Shown here: positions 16,533 to 29,168 of the stretch, one piece after another
Layout of the letters: the number at the start of each line of letters is the position of its first letter
Position numbering within the stretch: the first letter of the stretch is position 1
NCBI GenBank assembly: GCA_003220345.1
Contig: QHSC01000087.1
Location: forward strand, 1 to 34,822
Origin: Candidatus Rokuibacteriota bacterium
GTDB taxonomy: Bacteria; Methylomirabilota; Methylomirabilia; Rokubacteriales; CSP1-6
Length of the DNA stretch: 34,822 bases
Direction: 5' to 3'
Position numbers and translations under genes: made by a program
Notes under the pieces: model-generated
Told to the model about the DNA's origin: nothing
The model's input: the letters and a program-made list of their open reading frames with translations, nothing else
Databases searched by the model: none

Positions 16533-17839
16533 AGCCCGCCCACGAAGCGTCCGGGATTCAGGATGCCGAGCGAATCGAACTCTTCCTTGAGCCGCCTCAT
16601 GACCTTCAGGGCGACCTCAGGGATCGGGCCCCAGACATCGATCGCGCCCTTGAGCGCCAGCGGTGCGCGCTCGATGACGAGGCTGCCGCCCTCGCCATGG
16701 AGCGCCGCTCGAAGCGGCGCCACGAGCTCGCTCGCGAAGGCTTCGGGCGCGATGACGCCCGTGAGGGCGACCCGGAGAATGCCGTTGCCGGCCTCGCCGA
16801 CGATGGCCACGGACAGGCCTTGGCGGGATGCGCTGCTCTCGATCTCGCGGGCCCATCGGGCTGCGCCACGAATCTCGCCCGCGATCCTGAGCACGAGGGG
16901 GGCGTCGAACGCTTCGCCCAGTTTCGTCCAGAGCGCCGCGGGAATGGTGATCGCCCGACCGCCGCTTCGCTCGCCCAGCGCGACCAGCGTCGCCCCCTGG
17001 CTTTTCACGGCCTCGGGAACGGTGCTGACGGAGACGCACAGCGCCGCCGTGGCGGACGGCAGACCGAGTCCTCGCAGCGCGGCGTCATTGAGCCACGCCA
17101 GCCGATCCGGCTCGAGCGTCGAGGCAAGGATCGCCGAGAGCAAGTCCCCCGCCCGCTCCCTGCTGTCGAAGGTGAAGAGCCACGAGCCCGTGCCGGGGGG
17201 CGCCGGGTGGAGCCTGAGGGTGGCCTCCGCGATGAGACCGAGGGTGCCGAGCGATCCTGCCAGGAGCTTGGGGACGTCATAGCCCGTGACCGACTTGACC
17301 ACCTTGGCCCCGCCCCAGGTGACGGTGCCGTCGGCCTGGACGAAACGGACGCCCAGGAGCAGATCGCGCGCGGTGCCGTAACGGAAGCGCAACGGGCCCG
17401 AGGCATTGGTCGCGAGCACGCCTCCGATGCTTCGCGACGCCCCCCCGTGGGGATCGAGCGCGAGCATCTGCGCGTGCTTGCCAAGAACGGCGGCGAGGCC
17501 GTCCAGCGTGAGACCCGCCTGGACCGTGGCGACCATGTCCTCGGGAACATACTCAAGGACGGCGGTGAGGCGGGTGGTGTCGACGACGAGATCGAGGCGG
17601 CGGGGCGGATTGCCGAGACCCATGGCGGACGCGCTGCCGCGCGGAGCCACCGCCAGCCTCTCCGTCGAGCACAGCGCGAGGATCCTGCTCACCTCATCCG
17701 TCGAGCCGGGGCTCACCAGCCACCGGGGCTGGCGCCCGTCGATCGACGCGGCGGAGAGCGTGGCGGGATCCGAGACGACCTGCGGGCGTCCGACGATCTC
17801 GGCGAGAGCTTCCTCGACCGCCGGCGCGGACACGGTCAC
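16529..17839 (-). CDS. glcE: Glycolate oxidase FAD-binding subunit GlcE
   Basis: The protein has a PCMH-type FAD-binding domain: LAVAPRGSASAMGLGNPP, LDLVVDTTRLTAVLEYVPEDM, LDPHGGASRSIGGVLATNASGPLRFRYGTARDLLLGVRFV and GGAKVVKSVTGYDVPKLLAGSLGTLG. The last motif is characteristic of GlcE. A GlcE-type C-terminus follows, ending DSLGILNPGRFVGGL. At 436 residues it is longer than E. coli GlcE (350), because the C-terminal part is fuller. I take GTG at 17839, two bases after the glcD stop; another GTG lies at 17833. No strong ribosome-binding site is visible, consistent with coupling to glcD. The stop overlaps glcF (GTGA). Confidence 0.9.
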   Translation of the reverse strand: MTVSAPAVEEALAEIVGRPQVVSDPATLSAASIDGRQPRWLVSPGSTDEVSRILALCSTERLAVAPRGSASAMGLGNPPRRLDLVVDTTRLTAVLEYVPEDMVATVQAGLTLDGLAAVLGKHAQMLALDPHGGASRSIGGVLATNASGPLRFRYGTARDLLLGVRFVQADGTVTWGGAKVVKSVTGYDVPKLLAGSLGTLGLIAEATLRLHPAPPGTGSWLFTFDSRERAGDLLSAILASTLEPDRLAWLNDAALRGLGLPSATAALCVSVSTVPEAVKSQGATLVALGERSGGRAITIPAALWTKLGEAFDAPLVLRIAGEIRGAARWAREIESSASRQGLSVAIVGEAGNGILRVALTGVIAPEAFASELVAPLRAALHGEGGSLVIERAPLALKGAIDVWGPIPEVALKVMRRLKEEFDSLGILNPGRFVGGL

Positions 17840-17841
17840 GC

Positions 17842-19287
17842 TCAGACCCAGGTGCCCGCGGGCAGGCGCGGCGCCGCGGGCCTGAACGACTCGCCGCAGG
17901 CGGGATGGGAAGGCAGGAGCTTGCCCGGGTTCATGATCCCGTCGGGGTCGAAGACGCGCCGGAAGCGCGCCATGAAGGCGAGGTCCGCGTCGCCGAACTG
18001 AAACGGCATGCTCGAGGCCTTGTCGAGTCCGACGCCGTGCTCCCCGGTGACGCTGCCGCCCATGGCGAGGCACGCGTGCAGCAGCTCGTCGTTGGCGGCC
18101 TTGGCGCGCTCGAGCTCGCCGGGCACGAGGTCGTTGTAGAGGATCAACGGGTGGAGGTTGCCGTCGCCCGCGTGGAAGACATTGGCGATGACCAGGCGGT
18201 GCCGGGCCGCGATCGCCTGCACCTCCCGCATGATCTGGGGCAGGCGGGAGCGGGGCACCACGGCGTCCTGCAGGAGCCAGGTCGCGGACAGGCGCCCGAA
18301 GACGCCCGCGGCTTCCTTTCGACCCTTCCACAGGAGCGCTCGCTCCGCCTCGTCCTTGGCCACGCGGATCTCGAGGGCGGCGCGGCTCCGGCACATCTCC
18401 ACGATGCGCGCGGACTGCTCGTCGATCTCCGCCCGCGGACCGTCGAGCTCGATGAGGAGGACGGCGCCCGCGCCTTTCGGATAGCCCGCGCCGATGCCCT
18501 CTTCGATGGCGCGGACGACGACCTCGTCGATCATCTCGAGGGCGGCGGGGATGATTCCCGCCCCCACGATGGCCGAGACCGTCTCCGAGGCGTCGTCGAT
18601 GGTCGAGAACGACGCCAGGAGCGTCTTGACGCCTTCGGGCACGTGGAGCAGTCGCACCGTCACCGCGGTCAGGAGCCCGAGGGTCCCCTCCCCGCCCACG
18701 AGGGCGCCGGTGAGATCGTAGCCCGGCTGGTCCTGGACTTTCCCCCCCACGCGCAGCACCTCGCCCGCTCCCGTGACGAGCTCGAGCCCCAGCACGTGAT
18801 TGACCGTGATCCCGTACTTGAGACAGTGCGGCCCGCCGGCATTCGTCGAGGCGTTGCCGCCGATCGAGGACACCATCTGGCTGGACGGATCGGGAGCGAA
18901 GTAGTAGCCGTGCTCGCGGGTCGCCTGGGAGAGCCAGAGGTTGATGAGACCGGGCTGCACGGTGGCGCTGCGATTGTCGAAGTCCAGCTCGAGGATGCGG
19001 TTCATCCGCGTCAGCGAGACCATGACACCGCCCACGGGCGCCATGGCGCCGCCGATGAGCCCCGTGCCGGAGCCGCGCGGGACGAGGGCAACGTGCTCGC
19101 GCCGACAGAGACGGACCACCGCGGCGACCTGCTCCGTGCTCTCGGGCAGCACCACCGCGTCCGGAGCGCCCTTGTAGAAGGTGTGCATGTCGCACTCGTA
19201 GGTCATTCGGCCTTCCGGCGTCGCCACGAGGCCCCGGGTGCCGACGATGCGCTCGAGCTCGATCAGCATGGCGGCGCTCAGGGGCAC
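17842..19287 (-). CDS. glcD: Glycolate oxidase subunit GlcD (FAD-linked oxidase)
   Basis: The 481-residue flavoprotein (E. coli GlcD is 499) shows the FAD-binding motifs LVPRGSGTGLIGGAMAPVGG, YYFAPDPSSQMVSSIGGNAS and GGEGTLGLLTAVTVRLL. Its C-terminal oxidase domain has VIANVFHAGDGNLHPLI and SVTGEHGVGLDKASSM, ending FDPDGIMNPGKLLPSH. It is the catalytic subunit oxidising glycolate, D-lactate or a similar 2-hydroxyacid; substrate is not fixed by sequence. The GTG at 19287 has GGAG about 9 bases upstream; an internal ATG at 19269 is an alternative. It is the first gene of the nine-gene glc-lut unit and follows the hairpin at 19331-19355. Confidence 0.92.
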   Translation of the reverse strand: MPLSAAMLIELERIVGTRGLVATPEGRMTYECDMHTFYKGAPDAVVLPESTEQVAAVVRLCRREHVALVPRGSGTGLIGGAMAPVGGVMVSLTRMNRILELDFDNRSATVQPGLINLWLSQATREHGYYFAPDPSSQMVSSIGGNASTNAGGPHCLKYGITVNHVLGLELVTGAGEVLRVGGKVQDQPGYDLTGALVGGEGTLGLLTAVTVRLLHVPEGVKTLLASFSTIDDASETVSAIVGAGIIPAALEMIDEVVVRAIEEGIGAGYPKGAGAVLLIELDGPRAEIDEQSARIVEMCRSRAALEIRVAKDEAERALLWKGRKEAAGVFGRLSATWLLQDAVVPRSRLPQIMREVQAIAARHRLVIANVFHAGDGNLHPLILYNDLVPGELERAKAANDELLHACLAMGGSVTGEHGVGLDKASSMPFQFGDADLAFMARFRRVFDPDGIMNPGKLLPSHPACGESFRPAAPRLPAGTWV

Positions 19288-19330
19288 AGGACGCTCCGTT
19301 GGAACACTAGGCTGGCCACGGGAAAACGAG

Positions 19331-19355
19331 GCCGGCCCTCCGTGGGAGGGCCGGC
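19331..19355 (-). terminator. Probable terminator hairpin after korAB
   Basis: An 11-bp perfect stem (GCCGGCCCTCC with its complement, 3-base loop) lies 52 bases past the korB stop. On the minus strand it is followed by CTCGTTTTCCC, a short and interrupted T-run. It sits 44 bases before the glcD start, so it could end the korAB transcript and separate it from the glc-lut operon. The weak T-run makes efficiency uncertain; it could also be a dispersed palindrome. Confidence 0.55.
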
Positions 19356-19407
19356 AGGTTGGACTCGATCACGATGGGACCCGTCGGTCGGCCGGGCCTA
19401 GAAAACG

Positions 19408-20335
19408 CTATCCGATCTTCCAGGTCTCGCCTGACATCAGTAGCTTGGCGATGTCACCGGGGCCGCGATCCGAGATGGCCTTCTGCTCCTGCTGGACGAG
19501 AATTCCCTCGTACGTCGTCTCGCCTTCCTGGCTGAGCAGGGTGCCGAGCGGGATCGGATACTCGGGCGCCCAGAGCTGGGCGAGCAGCGTGGCGGTGGCC
19601 CGGTCGGTCTCGTCGTGCACCCAGAGCGCGCTCTCGGGCACGTCCTTGGTCTTGACGACCTTGGGCTTGAGCCCCTCGAGCACGAGCCCACGCCGGTCGT
19701 CGCCGGGGCCCCAGGTGATGGGCTTGCCGTGCTCGAGCCGCAGCTCGAACTGCGTCTTGGAGTCCTTGTCGTACAGGACGTTCCAGGCGAGGTCGTTGTA
19801 GACGTTGCAGTTCTGCAGGATTTCCACGAAGGCCGCGCCCTTGTGACGGGAGGCGCGCTTGAGCGTCTCCTCCATGTGGCCGATGCTGCGGTCCACGGTG
19901 CGGGCGACGTACGTGGCCCCGGCGGCGAGCGCGAAGACGCACGGGCTGAGCGGCCGGTCGGCCGAGCCCATGGGCGTGGACTTGGTCACCTTGCCGAGCT
20001 CGCTCGTGGGCGAGTACTGCCCCTTGGTCAGGCCGTAGATCCGGTTGTTGAAGAGCAGGATCGTGACGTCGACGTTGCGACGCAGCACGTGCAGCAGGTG
20101 GTTACCCCCGATGCTGAGCCCGTCACCGTCGCCCGTGACCACGAACACCTTCAGCTCGGGTCGGGCCAGCTTGAGGCCGGTGGCCAGGGCGGGAGCGCGC
20201 GGGCATGGACTTCTGCACCGCGCTCAGGATCGCGTAGTCCCCGCACCCGGGGCACCAGCGCACGTCCTGGTCGGACTCGAAATCCTTCTTCGTGTACTTG
20301 GGGGTGGCGCCAGGCACTCCGGTGACCGTGCTCAC
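19408..20335 (-). pseudogene. korB: 2-oxoacid:ferredoxin oxidoreductase beta subunit (KorB), interrupted by internal deletion with frameshift
   Basis: The first 45 residues (GTG at 20335, in a GTGA overlap with the korA stop) read as KorB: TPKYTKKDFESDQDVRWCPGCGDYAILSAVQKSMP, with cluster cysteines 28 and 31. The rest is in another frame from about 20200: RAPALATGLKLARPELKVFVVTGDGDGLSIGGNH, LLFNNRIYGLTKGQYSPTSE, then EILQNCNVYND (a later cluster cysteine) to the end at 19408. About 35 family residues are absent between them, including the GIGCS segment with the third [4Fe-4S] cysteine and the YYMNTYGFHSIHG segment. As written it could not make an active subunit. The TPP-binding GDGD motif and everything downstream are well conserved, and korA is intact, so a sequence or assembly error or a very recent lesion is likely. 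Confidence 0.85.
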
Positions 20336-22224
20336 GACTTCGCCTCCAGAAGTTGGTGAATCGCCTCGAGGATCTCCTGGCTCGCCAGGGGCATGCCACG
20401 GACCCGGTTGAATCCCACCGCGTCGACCAGATACTCGGCGCGGAGGACGCGCACGAGCTGGCCGGTGTTGATCTCGGGCACGAGCACCCGACGGTACTGC
20501 CGCAGGATCTGCCCGAGGTCGGGCGGCAGTGGGTTCAGATGGCGGATGTGGGCGGAGGCGACCGCCTTGCCCTCCATCTGCGCTTCCTCGACGGCGGCGG
20601 TGATGGCTCCGTACGTACCGCCCCAGCCGACCACGAGGACATCGCCCGACTCCGGGCCGTTGACCACGGTGGCGGGAATCTCCTGGGCCACCCTCCGGAC
20701 CTTCTCGGCGCGGGTGCGGACCATGTGATCGTGGTTGTCCGGCTCGTAGGAGATGTTCCCCGTGCCGTCCTGCTTCTCGATGCCGCCGATCCGGTGCTCG
20801 AGGCCCGGCGTGCCCGGACGCACCCAGGGCCGTGCCAGGGTGGCCGCGTCGCGGAGATAGGCCTGGAAGCCTTCTTTCTCCGTCCGGAAGCTCACCGGAA
20901 TATCCGGCAGCGACTTCGGATCTGGAATGAGCCAGGGCTCCGACCCGTTGGCGAGGTAGCCGTCGGAGAGGACCATGACCGGCACCATGTACTTGATGGC
21001 GATGCGCACCGCCTCGTAGGCGATGTAGAAGCAGTCGCCGGGCGTGCACGGCGCGATGACCACGATGGGGCTCTCGCTGTTGCGGCCGTAGAGGGCCTGC
21101 ATCAGGTCGGCCTGCTCGGTCTTGGTGGGCAGGCCCGTGCTGGGGCCGCCCCGCTGGATGTCGAAGATCACGAGGGGCAGCTCCGCCATCACGGCGAGGC
21201 CGATGCCTTCCCCCTTCAGGGCGATGCCGGGGCCACTGGAGGCGGTGACGCCGATGGCGCCGCCAAAGGACGCGCCGATGGCGGAGGTGACGGCCGCGAT
21301 CTCGTCCTCGGCCTGGAAGGTCCGCACGCGCCAGCGCTTGTGCAGGGCCAGCTCCTCCAGGATGCTCGAGGCGGGCGTGATCGGATAGGCGCCGAACACG
21401 ATGGGGATCTTCGTCCGCTCCGCGGCGGCGAGGAGACCCCAGGCGAGCGCGCGGTTACCCGTCATGCTGCGGTAGACGCCCGCGGGCATCTCCGCGGCTT
21501 CGATGCCGTAGTGCTCGGAGAACATCTCCGCCGTCTCACCGAAGGCGTGACCGGCCTTGAGCACCCGGATGTTGGCCTCGACGAAGGTCGGGTTCTTGGC
21601 GAAGCGCTTCTTGATGGCGTCGAGCGTCGGATCGAGGGGCCGCGTGTAGATCCACGAGACGAGGCCGAGGGCGAAGAAGTTCTTGCAACGCTCCTTCTCC
21701 TTGGCGTTGAGGGGCAGGTCCTCGAGGCACTTCTTGGACATGCCGCTGATGTCCACCTGGTAGAGCCGGTACTTCTCGGCCAGCCCGGGATCGTTCAGCG
21801 GGCTCTTGGGCTCGCCCTTCTCGTCCTTCGGATAGCCCGCCTTCTCGAGGTTGCGCTGGTCGAAGGCCGCGGTGTTGACGATCAAGATGCCGCCCGCCTT
21901 GAGGTCGCCCAGGTGAACCTTGAGGGCGGCGGGATTCATGGCCACGAGGGAATCCAGCTGATCGCCCGGCGTGTACACGCGCTGGCTGCCGAACTGGAGC
22001 TGGAAGCTCGAGACGCCGAAGAGGGTGCCGGCAGGGGCGCGGATCTCCGCCGGGAAGTTGGGCAGGGTCGAGATGTCGTTACCGGCCCACGCCGCTTCGG
22101 TCGTGAACTGCTCCCCGGTCACCTGCATGCCATCGCCGGAATCGCCGGCGAAGCGGATGACGGCGCGGGTCAGCGTACGGCGCGGCTTCGCAACCGCCGG
22201 GGCGGGCGTTACCGTTTCGCTCAT
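20332..22224 (-). CDS. korA: 2-oxoacid:ferredoxin oxidoreductase alpha subunit (gamma-alpha fusion, KorA)
   Basis: The 630-residue protein joins an N-terminal gamma domain (VIRFAGDSGDGMQVTGEQF, LPNFPAEIRAPAGTLFGVSS, to about residue 190) to the alpha pyrimidine-binding domain (GAYPITPASSILEELA, VTASSGPGIALKGEGIGL, GPSTGLPTKTEQADL). The C-terminal transketolase-like domain holds VLVVGWGGTYGAITAAVEEA and RVLVPEINTGQLVRVL. With KorB it interconverts 2-oxoglutarate (or pyruvate) and its acyl-CoA plus CO2 using ferredoxin, in the cytoplasm; this architecture is the KorAB type. ATG at 22224 has AAAGGA about 11 bases upstream. A sigma-70-like promoter and structured leader precede it. Confidence 0.92.
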   Translation of the reverse strand: MSETVTPAPAVAKPRRTLTRAVIRFAGDSGDGMQVTGEQFTTEAAWAGNDISTLPNFPAEIRAPAGTLFGVSSFQLQFGSQRVYTPGDQLDSLVAMNPAALKVHLGDLKAGGILIVNTAAFDQRNLEKAGYPKDEKGEPKSPLNDPGLAEKYRLYQVDISGMSKKCLEDLPLNAKEKERCKNFFALGLVSWIYTRPLDPTLDAIKKRFAKNPTFVEANIRVLKAGHAFGETAEMFSEHYGIEAAEMPAGVYRSMTGNRALAWGLLAAAERTKIPIVFGAYPITPASSILEELALHKRWRVRTFQAEDEIAAVTSAIGASFGGAIGVTASSGPGIALKGEGIGLAVMAELPLVIFDIQRGGPSTGLPTKTEQADLMQALYGRNSESPIVVIAPCTPGDCFYIAYEAVRIAIKYMVPVMVLSDGYLANGSEPWLIPDPKSLPDIPVSFRTEKEGFQAYLRDAATLARPWVRPGTPGLEHRIGGIEKQDGTGNISYEPDNHDHMVRTRAEKVRRVAQEIPATVVNGPESGDVLVVGWGGTYGAITAAVEEAQMEGKAVASAHIRHLNPLPPDLGQILRQYRRVLVPEINTGQLVRVLRAEYLVDAVGFNRVRGMPLASQEILEAIHQLLEAKS

Positions 22225-22241
22225 GGTCTCGATCGTCCTTT

Positions 22242-22302
22242 CAGTGACTTCGTCTCCGGCGCAGAGCGGCCCGGACGCATGTCACTGGAAAACTCTTTCC
22301 AG
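22242..22302 (-). promoter_or_regulatory. Structured korAB leader with two mutually exclusive hairpins
   Basis: On the minus strand, CTGGAAAGAGTTTTCCAG (22302-22285) is a perfect 7-bp hairpin with a 4-base loop. Its 3' arm overlaps CAGTGAC (22287-22281), which is a perfect complement of GTCACTG at 22248-22242, directly before the AAAGGA ribosome-binding site (22241-22236). With one bulge, the second pairing can extend by three pairs into the AAA of that site. The two pairings share three bases (CAG) and cannot both be complete. Between them, TCCGG and CCGGA can form a further small hairpin. The layout suggests translational control, but no ligand or regulator is indicated. Confidence 0.4.
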
Positions 22303-22322
22303 GCAGGTGCCGCTACGAGTTC

Positions 22323-22351
22323 ATGCTACCCAAAACGACCAGCAATGGCAA
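22323..22351 (-). promoter_or_regulatory. Sigma-70-type promoter for korAB
   Basis: On the minus strand, TTGCCA (22351-22346) and TAGCAT (22328-22323) are separated by exactly 17 bases. They match the -35 and -10 consensus at 5 of 6 and 4 of 6 positions. The predicted transcript start is near 22316, leaving a leader of about 92 bases before the korA ATG. The stretch is also locally richer in A and T than its surroundings. Confidence 0.6.
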
Positions 22352-22415
22352 GGATATGTCTGGTCTGCGCGCGGTCTGACCAGGGCGCTTGGCCGGCCTG
22401 CGCCCCGGCCCTCTC

Positions 22416-23546
22416 CTATAGCTCCAGCAGGTCCATCTTCGGGGCGCGGGTGAGATTGCGGCACCCCCCGTCTTCCACCACGACCATGTCCTCGATCCTC
22501 ACCGCGCCCCGCCCGGCGTAGTAGAGACCGGGCTCGACGGTCACCACCTGTCCCGTCTTCAGCTCGTAGTCCAGCCGGCTGATCCGTGGGGGCTCGTGGA
22601 TGTCGAGCCCGACGCCGTGGCCGGTGCCGTGGAAAAAGCCCTGCTGCCGGCCGTCCACCACGCCCGTGGCATGGCCGCGCCCCTCCATGGTCCGAGCGAC
22701 CTCGGTGTGAATGGCCCCGCCCGACGCGCCGGCGCGAATCAGCTCGATGCCGCGGAGCTGAGCGGCGAGGACGGCGTCGTAGAGCCGCCTCAGCTCGTCG
22801 GAGGCCCTGCCCTTGACCACGGTCCGCGTCATGTCCGCGTAATAGCGGGTCTGAGAGGAGCGCGGAAATATGTCGAAGATGATGCCCTGGTTGGGGTGGA
22901 TGGGACCCGAGCCCTGGTTGTGGGGATCCACCCCCTGCTCACCGCAGGCGATGATGGTGTGCTCGGCGATGCAGTCGTTCTCCATGAGCGAGACGTTCAC
23001 GACCTTCTTGAGGTCTTCGGAGGTCAGGGGGCGGCCCCGGTGGATCACCTGGTCACCGCGAATCGTGCTCGCCCGCAGCACGTCGAGGGCCGCCTCGAGT
23101 GCCGTCTCGGTGTGCCGCTGCGTCTCCTCGATGGCGGCGATCTCCTCGATCGTCTTGATCACCCGCTCGGGGAAGAAGGGGTGCGGCCTCGGGGTCACCG
23201 TCAGGCCACGCTCGCGGAGGCGATCGGCCAGCTCGAGGGGGAAGTCCGCGGGCACCTCGACCGCCGAGACGCCATAGCCCTCGAGCAGCAGGGTCACCGT
23301 GTCCGTGAGGCGCGGCTGGGGCCAGCGCTGGCGGGCCTTGCCCTCCCACTCGGAGAGCGACAGGACCTCGTCCACCCGCGCCTGGGCGCGCGCGCGATCC
23401 ACCTCGAGGTCGGACATCAGGAGGATCTTCTTGCCGCCGACCTCGAGATACACGAAGGGATCAGGGGCCAGGAATCGGCAAGCGTAATAGAGGTTGGAGT
23501 CGGCCTCGCTGGCCGCGATGATCAGTGAAGGGCTTGGCCCACTCAT
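22416..23546 (-). CDS. M24 family metallopeptidase (Xaa-Pro peptidase-like)
   Basis: The 376-residue protein has an N-terminal creatinase-like domain (to about residue 150) and a pita-bread M24 domain. Metal ligands are recognisable: IIFDIFPRSSQTRYYADMTRTVV (two Asp), GFFHGTGHGVGLDIHEPP (His), VVTVEPGLYY (Glu) and AVRIEDMVVV (Glu). It probably removes N-terminal residues preceding proline from peptides, in the cytoplasm; some relatives act on other C-N bonds. I place the start at ATG 23546 (MSGPSPSLIIAASEADSNLYY) rather than further upstream, because the longer version overlaps lysR and adds a low-complexity Arg-rich tail. It follows lysR by 4 bases. Confidence 0.87.
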   Translation of the reverse strand: MSGPSPSLIIAASEADSNLYYACRFLAPDPFVYLEVGGKKILLMSDLEVDRARAQARVDEVLSLSEWEGKARQRWPQPRLTDTVTLLLEGYGVSAVEVPADFPLELADRLRERGLTVTPRPHPFFPERVIKTIEEIAAIEETQRHTETALEAALDVLRASTIRGDQVIHRGRPLTSEDLKKVVNVSLMENDCIAEHTIIACGEQGVDPHNQGSGPIHPNQGIIFDIFPRSSQTRYYADMTRTVVKGRASDELRRLYDAVLAAQLRGIELIRAGASGGAIHTEVARTMEGRGHATGVVDGRQQGFFHGTGHGVGLDIHEPPRISRLDYELKTGQVVTVEPGLYYAGRGAVRIEDMVVVEDGGCRNLTRAPKMDLLEL

Positions 23547-23550
23547 GGGC

Positions 23551-24462
23551 CTACGGTACCACGCCCGCGGGGACGCGCGCGCCGTCGGCTTTGCGCAGCA
23601 CCTCGATGAATCGCGAGACGGCGGGAGGCATCTGCTTGCCACGCCGGTAGATGATGCCGATGGGTCTGGCGAGGCCGGGCAAGGCCAGCGGCACGGTGGC
23701 CAGCGTGCGCATGCCCGATTCCATCACCACCGTGGGCCGAGGCAGGATCGACACGCCGGCCGCGATGCCGATGGCCTGCTTGATGGTCTCGACGTTGTCG
23801 AACTCCATGACCACGTCGACCTTCACCCCATGCTGCCTGAGAGCGCGGTCGATGGCGCGGCGGACGGCGAGGTCGCGGTCGAAGGCGACGAACTTCTCCC
23901 CGGAGAGATCGCGGGGCTCGACCAGCTTTCGCTTGGCCAGACGATGACTGGGGTGAGTCACCAGCACCATGGGCTCGGAGCGCAGCGGTAGCACGGCCAG
24001 GGATCGATTCGCCGTCGGATACGACAGCACGCCCAGGTCCGCCTCGTCGTTGAGGACCGCCTCCACCACCTTGTGAGGGTGGAGGCACTCGAGGAGCACG
24101 CGGGCCTGGGGATGGGCCGACATGAAGGGCTGCATGTGCCGGCTCATGTCGTGCAGGCCCACCGAGTAGATGGCAGCGACGCGTACCGTTCCGTCGACCC
24201 GCTGCTTGGAAGCCAGGAGCTCGGCGCGCGCCTTGTCGAATCCCTGGATGAGGCCACGGCAGGCGTCGAAGAAGACCCGGCCGGCCTTGGTGGCCACGAG
24301 CGGACGGCGCGAGCGATCCAGGAGCGGCACGTCGAGCTCGCCCTCGAGCTGCTGGATGGACTGGCTGGCCGCCGACTGCGTGATGCCGTTGGCGGCGGCC
24401 GCGCGCGAGAAGCTGCGGAGCCTGACCACGTCACAGTAGAGCTTGAGCGTGTCGAGGTTCAC
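23551..24462 (-). CDS. LysR family transcriptional regulator, divergent from gltB
   Basis: The 303-residue protein has the LysR winged helix-turn-helix at residues 1-60 ([38 protein letters not shown]) and a periplasmic-binding-protein-like effector domain from about 90 ([21 protein letters not shown] to the end). It starts with GTG at 24462 and is divergent from gltB, with 115 bases between the starts. The same arrangement is known for GltC and gltAB in Bacillus, so control of glutamate synthase by this protein is a reasonable inference. The ligand is unknown. The M24 peptidase gene lies 4 bases downstream and is probably co-transcribed. Confidence 0.88.
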   Translation of the reverse strand: MNLDTLKLYCDVVRLRSFSRAAAANGITQSAASQSIQQLEGELDVPLLDRSRRPLVATKAGRVFFDACRGLIQGFDKARAELLASKQRVDGTVRVAAIYSVGLHDMSRHMQPFMSAHPQARVLLECLHPHKVVEAVLNDEADLGVLSYPTANRSLAVLPLRSEPMVLVTHPSHRLAKRKLVEPRDLSGEKFVAFDRDLAVRRAIDRALRQHGVKVDVVMEFDNVETIKQAIGIAAGVSILPRPTVVMESGMRTLATVPLALPGLARPIGIIYRRGKQMPPAVSRFIEVLRKADGARVPAGVVP

Positions 24463-24478
24463 GCTGCGAGGCTACACC

Positions 24479-24493
24479 ATTAGCCATGCTAAT
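24479..24493. promoter_or_regulatory. LysR-type operator dyad between lysR and gltB
   Basis: ATTAGCCATGCTAAT is a perfect 6-bp inverted repeat around CAT and contains the LysR-family signature T-N11-A (TTAGCCATGCTAA). It lies 16 bases upstream of the lysR start. Its centre is about 64 bases before the predicted gltB transcript start, the usual place of a LysR recognition site. A half-site copy, GCTAATGCT, recurs 32 bases downstream at 24520-24528. Confidence 0.65.
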
Positions 24494-24516
24494 GCTATGT
24501 TTTTTCAACTTTACCC

Positions 24517-24543
24517 TTGGCTAATGCTCCTCTCTGGTGTAAC
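24517..24543 (+). promoter_or_regulatory. Candidate gltBD promoter overlapping a second LysR half-site
   Basis: TTGGCT (24517-24522) and TGTAAC (24538-24543), preceded by TG one base upstream, could be a weak -35 and an extended -10 with a short 15-base spacer, as often seen at activator-dependent promoters. The GCTAATGCT half-site at 24520-24528 overlaps the -35 region. A strong ribosome-binding site GGAGGA (24565-24570) lies 7 bases before the gltB ATG. Confidence 0.4.
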
Positions 24544-24577
24544 GTTTGCGCTCAACTTGGATACGGAGGAGAACGGG

Positions 24578-29161
<4,584 letters not shown>

Positions 29162-29168
29162 CCGCCTG

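Noticed and set aside
22391..22410. A possible terminator (GGCCGG...CCGGCC) after the M24 gene
   Set aside because: Only 6 bp with an 8-base loop and no T-run; common by chance at this GC content.
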